A stretch of 64,000 bases of DNA, taken from assembly GCA_905215345.1 (NCBI GenBank), contig CAJMPR010000005.1, positions 186,001 through 250,000 of the forward strand, written 5' to 3'. Positions 1 to 11,333 of the stretch are shown here, piece after piece. Made by a program: the position numbers and the translations under genes. This stretch comes from an uncultured bacterium. GTDB lineage: Bacteria > Bacteroidota > Bacteroidia > Bacteroidales > Bacteroidaceae. The notes beneath the pieces were generated by a model. It ran no database searches. It saw only the letters and a list, made by a program, of their open reading frames with translations, and had not been told where the DNA came from. Positions within the stretch are counted from its first letter, which is position 1. Every line of letters starts with the position of its first letter.

Positions 1-664
1 AGATGTCGCCTCCGGCGCCAAAGGTATCAATCCTCCTTTCCTGGCAAGTGAAGGTAATGCCAAGAATGTGACGGGCTATCACATACGCCTGGGTGTGGAC
101 ACTACTTATGTACAGGGAGACTCTGAAATAGGGCTGGTGATTATGCGTTATGCCGATGCATTGTTGAGCTATGCCGAAGCAGCAGCAGAATTGGGTAAGT
201 GTGACGATGCCGTATTGGAAAAGACACTGAAACCTTTGCGCGAACGTGCCGGGGTGAAGTATGTAAAGCCTGCAACTATTGATCCTAATTTTACAGACTA
301 TGGTTATGCGTTGACGCCTGTTCTCCAGGAAATTCGTCGCGAGCGTCGCGTAGAGTTGGCATTACAGGGATATCGGTTGGATGACCTCATGCGTTGGGGA
401 GGTGCCAAAGTCATTATGAATAAGCGTGGACGAGGCGCTTATCTGGGTAAGGATGCAGTACTTTACAAATCGTTTACCGAAGAACAGCAGCCGAAGCTCG
501 CTACTATATTGACGGACGGTAGTCAATGGATGGACCCCTTGCAGGAATTGTTGCCCAATGGTTACCAGTTTGTTGCCGGTCGTGACTATTTACTTCCTAT
601 TCCGCCCAACGAACTCAGACTGAACAAACAGATGAAGCAAAATCCGGGTTGGGGAGAAGAGTAA
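1..664 (+). CDS. SusD/RagB-family glycan-binding lipoprotein, C-terminal part (5' truncated by window edge)
   Basis: The reading frame is open from base 2, so the gene begins outside the window; a GTG at 68 lies inside it and is not taken as the start. The visible ~220 residues are the C-terminal half of a SusD-like protein. The hallmark is the stretch around 330-410, REIRRERRVELA followed by GYRLDDLMRWG, which in SusD proteins packs the C-terminal helices. The closing segment has the usual LLPIPPNE...NPGW ending, where the output loop precedes the terminal residues. SusD proteins are outer-membrane lipoproteins that bind glycan and cap the SusC channel. Only 43 bases separate it from the following GH16 gene, so it heads the visible part of the PUL. 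The SusC partner would lie upstream. Family assignment is secure; the substrate is inferred only from neighbours. Confidence 0.93.
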   Translation, partial: DVASGAKGINPPFLASEGNAKNVTGYHIRLGVDTTYVQGDSEIGLVIMRYADALLSYAEAAAELGKCDDAVLEKTLKPLRERAGVKYVKPATIDPNFTDYGYALTPVLQEIRRERRVELALQGYRLDDLMRWGGAKVIMNKRGRGAYLGKDAVLYKSFTEEQQPKLATILTDGSQWMDPLQELLPNGYQFVAGRDYLLPIPPNELRLNKQMKQNPGWGEE

Positions 665-707
665 GTAAACTATGCGGTTATTTTTATCAATTTATAAAGA
701 ACAGACC

Positions 708-2657
708 ATGAAAAAGATGAAGAACATATATTACATACTGCTATTTGCAGTGACGGGCATTGCCGGTTGCTCAGAGGAGAATGTGGCTCCATTGCCCGAA
801 CCTGTACCCCTTAAAATGAGTGTCAACAGCACTGACTTGGTGATGGGTGAAACATTGGAGATAACTTTTGACGTTACCGGTACGGACGAAGGAAAGAAAG
901 CGATGAACGAAGACGTAAGTATCAAATTAAGTGCTACTACGGATAAAGGGGCGGTAGATCGCTTACTATTCGACGACTTCCCCACGGAGGTTGTTATGAA
1001 ACAGGGTGAAACGAGCAAAACTATTTCTGTACCTGTGAAAGAGGGGCTGAACAAAGAATACTCTGTTGAAATATCCGCCTTTGCACGTGGTTACAAAATG
1101 GAGAATGCTTTACAGTTACTTACGGTGAGTGATTACCACTATTCGCGTGTAATGATAAAGAATAATGCGGATAACACGGTGAAAGAGGGACAAAACTTCA
1201 TTCTGACAGCTTCCGTTAATTCTAAGCTGAAAGACGACCTTACCATAGTCATTACACCTGCAGAGGGCGTGGCTCAACGTCTTGAAAACCTTCCTGCACA
1301 ATTGGTGATTCCGGCAGGAGAAAGCTCGGTGGAAAGTGGCTTCATTAAGATGATAAAAAGCACTGAAACCGTTACCGACGAAGATTTGAAGTTTACGCTT
1401 TCTACAATTCCTGTGGCAAGCCGCTATCCGTTGCTGGCAAACGAAATCGTTATCCACAGGATAGACATTCACAAGAACATGGATACGAAGATAAGAGATG
1501 AGCGGTGGCTGTATGAAGATGCCGATCAACTCTTTGTGTCACCTCAGAATGAAGAGGCTGTAAAGAAGTGGGGGCAATTGAACTATGTAGTTATGAAAGA
1601 GGGTGACCCGCATCCTAACAGTGGTAATGTGTTACCCGAAGGTAAATGGAAGTTCTTCCGTGCTTATGAGTTCCATAAGATTCCCGGATGCCTTGTTAAG
1701 AAAGACAGCCCGATGGGTGACTATACCAGTACAGATTATCCGCTTGGCTTTGCCGACCAGAATACTGGTGCGGTAGAAACTCAGGGTGCGGTAGATAACA
1801 CTAAATACGCTTATGTAATGGATGAAGGTTATTTGCGTATGATGACGTTGAAAGAACGGGCTAAGTCCGGCAACGGTGGTAAAATCTGGGATTTTGGAAC
1901 TTCCGCCTTTTACTCTTGCAAGTTTATGCGTGGTAATGCTAATAGTACGGAATGGCCTTCTTCTAATATTCGTATTTATCCGGGTATGCGTATTGAAACC
2001 CGTGCCCGTATCCGCGGTACGGAGAATAGCGGTATGTTGCCTGGTATCTGGTTACAAGGTAATGAACAGGTGGGTGGAGATGCCAATTGGAATAACTGGC
2101 CCGATTTCGGTGAAATAGATATCATGGAAAACAATAGTAGACATGGAACCTTGGCTTATAAACGTGGGGTAGAACAGACATTCCACTTTGGTTCTCCTAC
2201 TCCGGGGGCTTGTACCGGCGGCGGTGCCTATAATCCTACCAAAGCTGTCACTGAACTGGCTTCCGGTGGTAAGACAGGCGGTACCATTATAGACGAGTTC
2301 CAGATTTATTGGGCTGAATGGATAGACGATGAGACTGTTGCTATAGGAACGAACGGAGTGGAGACTCTTCGCGTAACCAAAGCAATGACTGAGCAGAACG
2401 GTGGCCGTTGGCCATTTTCCTACGAAATAAACAACGAAGGATTGTATTATATCATCACTATGATGTTCTTGCACAAAGCGGTACCCAATTATGGGGTAAC
2501 GGATATGGAAATGAGCTATAAAGCTGCACGTAATATCTTGAAAGTGAATCCGGATATAAAGATTCCCCGTATGGAAATAGACTGGGTGCGTTTCTATGTT
2601 GACGATACTTATACAGATCATGGTATGCCTTATCGTAAAGATCTTATCTTGTATTAA
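708..2657 (+). CDS. GH16-family endo-glycosidase lipoprotein with N-terminal beta-sandwich domains
   Basis: A 649-residue secreted lipoprotein. An in-frame ATG at 672 would add a polar 12-residue leader, so ATG 708 is chosen because it gives a normal signal peptide ending in GIAGC (Cys21). Residues ~25-255 look like two Ig/Calx-beta-like beta-sandwich repeats; ~280-649 form the GH16 jelly roll. The catalytic motif ExDxxE is intact as E469-I-D471-I-M-E474 (GEIDIMENN), with the GH16-typical WPDFGE context just before it. GH16 enzymes retain configuration and cleave internal beta-1,4 or beta-1,3 linkages. The family includes laminarinases, agarases and porphyranases, and, in gut Bacteroides, endo-O-glycanases that cut poly-LacNAc in mucins. 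Neighbouring GH20, GH2, GH29 and sulfatase genes favour the last role (inference). The lipobox suggests the cell surface. Confidence 0.88.
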   Translation: MKKMKNIYYILLFAVTGIAGCSEENVAPLPEPVPLKMSVNSTDLVMGETLEITFDVTGTDEGKKAMNEDVSIKLSATTDKGAVDRLLFDDFPTEVVMKQGETSKTISVPVKEGLNKEYSVEISAFARGYKMENALQLLTVSDYHYSRVMIKNNADNTVKEGQNFILTASVNSKLKDDLTIVITPAEGVAQRLENLPAQLVIPAGESSVESGFIKMIKSTETVTDEDLKFTLSTIPVASRYPLLANEIVIHRIDIHKNMDTKIRDERWLYEDADQLFVSPQNEEAVKKWGQLNYVVMKEGDPHPNSGNVLPEGKWKFFRAYEFHKIPGCLVKKDSPMGDYTSTDYPLGFADQNTGAVETQGAVDNTKYAYVMDEGYLRMMTLKERAKSGNGGKIWDFGTSAFYSCKFMRGNANSTEWPSSNIRIYPGMRIETRARIRGTENSGMLPGIWLQGNEQVGGDANWNNWPDFGEIDIMENNSRHGTLAYKRGVEQTFHFGSPTPGACTGGGAYNPTKAVTELASGGKTGGTIIDEFQIYWAEWIDDETVAIGTNGVETLRVTKAMTEQNGGRWPFSYEINNEGLYYIITMMFLHKAVPNYGVTDMEMSYKAARNILKVNPDIKIPRMEIDWVRFYVDDTYTDHGMPYRKDLILY

Positions 2658-2708
2658 TGCGCAGAACAATGAAAAAAGAAAGAATATTAACCTATAAAGA
2701 ATAATAAT

Positions 2709-4049
2709 ATGAAGATTAAAACTATTTTATGCGCACTGTGCGCAGCAACTGCATTGGGTAGTTGTAGCTACGATGATGGTGGAATATGGGATGCAGTGAA
2801 CAATCAGGAAGAAAGAATCTCTGCATTGGAGAAATGGCAGAAGTCAGTAGTGGAACAACTCAATTCTTTGCAAGGGATAATTACTGCTTCGGACTATGTG
2901 ACCAATGTGGAGAAGGTGGAGAAGGACGGTGCAAAAGGCTATAAAATATCTTTCCTACATGCTAGCCCTGTTACTTTGTATTACAATGAAAACAGTGAAG
3001 TAAGTGGTAGTAGTTCTATTGGTGTGGGTCAAGACGAAAACGGTTATTATTGGACCATGGACGGTGAGCCACTGCTGGTAGACGGTAAACCGGTGCCCGT
3101 AACAGGTGGTGGAAATGCTACATTAACGCCAAATCAGGATAATCCTGAGATATTCGATTTGACAATTGGTGGAGTTACGATAACGGTAGATCAGAATGCA
3201 GTAGGTGCTCACCCCATTAAAGAGGTAAAAGAAGAAAATGGTAAGGTAATTGTCACTTTGAATGATAACACAACGAAAGAGTTGGTGAAATGGATTGATT
3301 TTGATCAATATTTGCTACCAGAATATACTAGTGACGTTACGGGAGAAAAAGTTCATACTATAGAACTTCCCGAAGGTTTTATAATGAGAATGTTGGATGA
3401 CGCACCTGCTAATTGGACATTCAAAGTTACTGGTATTGGTGCTGATACCAAAGTCACCGTAACCTATCCAGCAACCGGAGAAGCCAAAGTTGCTTTCATT
3501 ATTTCTGATGGAAAATCTTTGAGTGTAGTGAAGGAACTTACTTTTAAAGCTGGAGTAAGTGCTGCGGATACATGGGTTCCAATTATTTATAATACAACTA
3601 GTGAGATAACAATACCTGAAGGAGCAGTAAGTGTAAAAGTTACAGCTACTGGTTCTACAAAAAATCCAGATTTTTATAACCATGTTTGTAAGCCTTTAAA
3701 TTTAAGTCCAACTGTAGCACATATTGATTTATCAGAAATATCGCATACTGTGGGTTTTCCAGCCAATGCCTTTTATATTCAAGGAGGAGCACCTAATACA
3801 GTTCTGCAAACGATCATTTTGCCTAAAGTATTTGTGAGAATATTTGATAAAGCATTTAAAGATTGCAAATCTTTAGTGAGTGTCACAATTCTTAAAGATG
3901 CAGTACCAGAACTCGGTGTAGAATGTTTTGCTGGTTGTGATGCATTAGAGGATATTTTTGTTCTTGAAACTCTTGTTGAGGCTTATAAAGCGAATGCTTC
4001 TTGGGCATCTGTAAAGGAAAAGATTAAAGCAATTCCTGTTGCTCAGTGA
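2709..4049 (+). CDS. DUF4988-type lipoprotein with C-terminal BspA-like leucine-rich repeats (putative surface glycan-binding protein)
   Basis: A 446-residue lipoprotein (signal ends ALGSC, Cys19). Directly after the cysteine comes a short coiled-coil-like helix rich in charged residues (GIWDAVNNQEERISALEKW), typical of the N-terminal domain annotated DUF4988 / PL29-lyase N-terminal domain in Bacteroides. The middle is beta-rich. The last ~110 residues contain two or three degenerate BspA-type leucine-rich repeats (IILPKVFVRIFDKAFKDC, CFAGCDALEDIFV). No catalytic motif was found. It sits between the GH16 and the first sulfatase, the place where PULs usually carry a SusE/SusF-like surface glycan-binding protein. 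From about 3.33 kb on, the gene is visibly more AT-rich than its first half and than the neighbours, suggesting a separately acquired or fast-evolving C-terminal half. Function is inferred from position and domain type. Confidence 0.75.
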   Translation: MKIKTILCALCAATALGSCSYDDGGIWDAVNNQEERISALEKWQKSVVEQLNSLQGIITASDYVTNVEKVEKDGAKGYKISFLHASPVTLYYNENSEVSGSSSIGVGQDENGYYWTMDGEPLLVDGKPVPVTGGGNATLTPNQDNPEIFDLTIGGVTITVDQNAVGAHPIKEVKEENGKVIVTLNDNTTKELVKWIDFDQYLLPEYTSDVTGEKVHTIELPEGFIMRMLDDAPANWTFKVTGIGADTKVTVTYPATGEAKVAFIISDGKSLSVVKELTFKAGVSAADTWVPIIYNTTSEITIPEGAVSVKVTATGSTKNPDFYNHVCKPLNLSPTVAHIDLSEISHTVGFPANAFYIQGGAPNTVLQTIILPKVFVRIFDKAFKDCKSLVSVTILKDAVPELGVECFAGCDALEDIFVLETLVEAYKANASWASVKEKIKAIPVAQ

Positions 4050-4081
4050 ACTAACAACTAAAGTCATAATCTGAGACTCAA

Positions 4082-4126
4082 AACACCGGAAGGATGATTT
4101 GAACATCCATTTCTTCCGGTGTTTTC
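4082..4126 (+). terminator. Rho-independent-type hairpin after the DUF4988 gene
   Basis: Perfect 11-bp arms (4082-4092 and 4113-4123), plus an inner GATG/CATC pairing, followed by TTTTC. It lies 33 bases after the stop of the DUF4988 gene and 45 bases before the sulfatase ATG. It may attenuate or end transcription inside the PUL, giving higher expression of the binding proteins than of the enzymes. Confidence 0.65.
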
Positions 4127-4170
4127 ATAGAAGGAATAAAAATAAAAACAACTTAATCAGTAATTCAGCC

Positions 4171-5757
<1,587 letters not shown>

Positions 5758-5765
5758 ATGCCGTG

Positions 5766-5809
5766 TTGTGCCACCTCATTGGCACAATAGTGCCATCCCA
5801 TTGGCACAA
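5766..5809 (+). repeat. Tandem pair of GTGCC/GGCAC palindromes in the sulfatase-GH20 gap
   Basis: Two nearly identical units. The first is TTGTGCC-8 nt-GGCACAA (5766-5787); the second is GTGCC-8 nt-GGCAC (5790-5807). The 8-nt loops differ at two positions (ACCTCATT and ATCCCATT). They begin 9 bases after the sulfatase stop. They could act as small mRNA hairpins between the two cistrons or as a dyad-symmetric binding site. There is no T-run, so a terminator role is unlikely. Confidence 0.7.
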
Positions 5810-5845
5810 ATCAGACATAATATAAACCAAATTAGCGTACTATTT

Positions 5846-8164
5846 ATGAGATTTATTATAATAATATTATTGTGCTGGCTACTTCCCCCCTTGGGTTGCC
5901 AGGCTGATAACTTGACTCAACCAGTTTCCTTAGTTCCCTGCCCGGTGAAGATTGTGCCGGGCATGGGTAACTTCTCTTTCACGGGTAAAACCGTTTTTGC
6001 CGTTGAGAATGAAGTACAGGCAAATGAAGTACAGCAGTTTACCGCTCTTTTTTCACAGGCTGCCGGATTTACGCCTCGTATGAAGGTAGGTAGTAAGAAA
6101 GGTGATGTGTGTTTGCTGACTGACGAAACTCTGAATTCCGAAGCATATCGCCTGGAGATAACTCCTAAAAAAATTAGTATATATGCGGCAGATGCACAGG
6201 GATTCTTCTATGCTTTACAAAGTATTCGCCAGTTGTTGCCCGCCGCTATAGAGGGTACGCGGATTGTTGAGGGGGTGGATTGGACGGTACCTGCCATGAG
6301 TATTACTGATCAGCCCCGCTTCGGATATCGGGGGTTAATGGTGGATGTTGCCCGTTTCTTTAGCCCTAAAGAAAATCTCTTGCGTATAATTGATTGCATG
6401 GGAATGCTGAAACTGAATAAACTGCATTTGCATCTGGTAGATGATAACGGTTGGCGCATTGAAATAAAACGTTATCCGTTGCTGACGGAGATTGGTTCGC
6501 GTCGTGTGGATCGTCCCGGTCAGGCATTTTTTCAACGTCATAATGCCCGCCAGGGTGAACCGACTGTAGAGAAGGGCTTTTATACTCAGGATGACATCCG
6601 TGAGATTGTGGCTTATGCGGCGGCACGCCACATTGAAGTAATCCCTGAAATAGAGATGCCCGCTCATAGTAATGCTGCATTAGCGGCTTATCCGTTACTG
6701 GCCTGCCCGGTAGTAGATAAGTTCATCGGAGTACTTCCCGGATTGGGCGGCAACCATGCCGATGTAATCTTTTGTGCGGGAAACGATAGTGTATTTACCT
6801 TTTTGCAGGGAATATTGGATGAAGTAATAGATTTGTTTCCTTCCAGATATATACACTTGGGGGGCGATGAAGCATGGAAGACGCATTGGAAGGAGTGTCC
6901 GCTTTGTCAGGCACGTATGAAGTCAGAAGGTTTGGAAAACGAAGAGGCGTTGCAGGGCTATTTCATGGGACGTATGTCACGTTATGTACAAAGTAAAGGT
7001 CGTGAAGTGATGGGTTGGGACGAGTTGACCAATACCACCATCCCTGAAGGTGCCATCATCTTTGGTTGGCAAGGATATGGGCAGGCTGCTTTGAAAGGTG
7101 CACGGCAAGGCCATCGTTTTGTAATGACTCCCGCACGCATCATGTATCTGATTCGCTATCAGGGCCCTCAGTGGTTTGAGCCGTTGACGTATTTTGGAAA
7201 TAATACTTTGAAGGATGTATATGATTATGAACCGGTACAGAAGGATTGGACTTCGGACGTCACCAAACTGTTGATGGGCGTTCAGGCTTCCATGTGGACG
7301 GAATTCTGCAATAAGCCGGAAGATGTGGAATACCAGGTTTTCCCCCGCCTTTCTGCTTTGGCCGAAGTGGCATGGACACAACCCGGTCGCAAGAAATGGA
7401 GTTCCTATCTTCGGGCAATGGATCATTTCAATGAACATATTGCCGCCAAGGGGATAGTCTATGCCCGTTCCATGTATAATATACAGCATACGGTAACCCC
7501 GTCGGGAAACCGTCTGCAAGTCAAACTGGAATGTATCCGTCCGGATGTACAGATACGTTATACCACCGACGGTACGGAACCTTGCTTGCAATCGGCGCTT
7601 TATACAAAACCTTTGTATCTTACAACCACTCAGACTGTGAAAGCTGCAACGTTCGCTCAGGATGAACAGATGGGAAAAACACTGGTATTGCCTGTGAAAT
7701 GGAACAAAGCTACAGCTAAACCGATATCAGGAACAAATACCGAAGGCTTAAAGTTGTTGGTGAACGGAGTAAGGGGGAGCCTGAGACAAACGGATTTTGA
7801 GTGGTGCTCCTGGCTGGAGAATGATACAATCTCCTTCACCGTCGATTTGCAAAAAAGAGAGGATATTCATTCCGTCACACTTGGTTGCATTACCGTTTAC
7901 GGAATGGCAGTGCATAAACCTGCGTGCATCCGGATGGAAGTGTCCGATGATAATCGTATCTTTAAGCCGGTTGGCGAGAACCGCTATTCAACAGGGGAAA
8001 TTTTCCGTGAAGGTACTTACATCGACAATTGTTCTTTCACTTTGGATAGTGTACAGGCACGTTATGTACGTATTACTCTTTGGGGAGCCGGCAAATGTCC
8101 GAAAACCCATGTGCGTCCGGGACAGGAAGCAAGGCCTTACCTGGATGAACTTATTATAGAATAG
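5846..8164 (+). CDS. GH20 beta-N-acetylhexosaminidase
   Basis: A 772-residue secreted enzyme. The open frame extends to 5711, inside the sulfatase gene, but ATG 5846 starts a hydrophobic signal (MRFIIIILLCWLLPPLGC, possibly a lipobox) and leaves the hairpin spacer non-coding. Order: GH20 N-terminal alpha/beta domain (~25-150), the TIM barrel (~155-510), a chitobiase C-terminal-like segment (IRYTTDGTEP...) and a terminal F5/8-type C (CBM32-like) domain (~640-770). The catalytic Asp-Glu pair is D341-E342 in HLGGDEAWKTHW; Glu is the acid and Asp orients the 2-acetamido group in substrate-assisted catalysis. It releases terminal beta-GlcNAc or GalNAc from chain ends. This activity argues for a HexNAc-containing host glycan rather than an algal galactan as the PUL target. 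It is followed 20 bases later by GH2. Confidence 0.95.
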   Translation: MRFIIIILLCWLLPPLGCQADNLTQPVSLVPCPVKIVPGMGNFSFTGKTVFAVENEVQANEVQQFTALFSQAAGFTPRMKVGSKKGDVCLLTDETLNSEAYRLEITPKKISIYAADAQGFFYALQSIRQLLPAAIEGTRIVEGVDWTVPAMSITDQPRFGYRGLMVDVARFFSPKENLLRIIDCMGMLKLNKLHLHLVDDNGWRIEIKRYPLLTEIGSRRVDRPGQAFFQRHNARQGEPTVEKGFYTQDDIREIVAYAAARHIEVIPEIEMPAHSNAALAAYPLLACPVVDKFIGVLPGLGGNHADVIFCAGNDSVFTFLQGILDEVIDLFPSRYIHLGGDEAWKTHWKECPLCQARMKSEGLENEEALQGYFMGRMSRYVQSKGREVMGWDELTNTTIPEGAIIFGWQGYGQAALKGARQGHRFVMTPARIMYLIRYQGPQWFEPLTYFGNNTLKDVYDYEPVQKDWTSDVTKLLMGVQASMWTEFCNKPEDVEYQVFPRLSALAEVAWTQPGRKKWSSYLRAMDHFNEHIAAKGIVYARSMYNIQHTVTPSGNRLQVKLECIRPDVQIRYTTDGTEPCLQSALYTKPLYLTTTQTVKAATFAQDEQMGKTLVLPVKWNKATAKPISGTNTEGLKLLVNGVRGSLRQTDFEWCSWLENDTISFTVDLQKREDIHSVTLGCITVYGMAVHKPACIRMEVSDDNRIFKPVGENRYSTGEIFREGTYIDNCSFTLDSVQARYVRITLWGAGKCPKTHVRPGQEARPYLDELIIE

Positions 8165-8172
8165 AATGCTAA

Positions 8173-11250
<3,078 letters not shown>

Positions 11251-11333
11251 TGGCTTGAAATAAGTCCTGTAAATGCCATCTTGTTGCGCATAACAATCGT
11301 GAAGCTTATAAAACTAATTTTGAAATCCTACTT

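Noticed and set aside
68..664. Complete small gene starting at GTG 68
   Set aside because: The frame is open to the window edge and the protein is clearly the C-terminal half of a SusD, so the gene starts upstream of the window.
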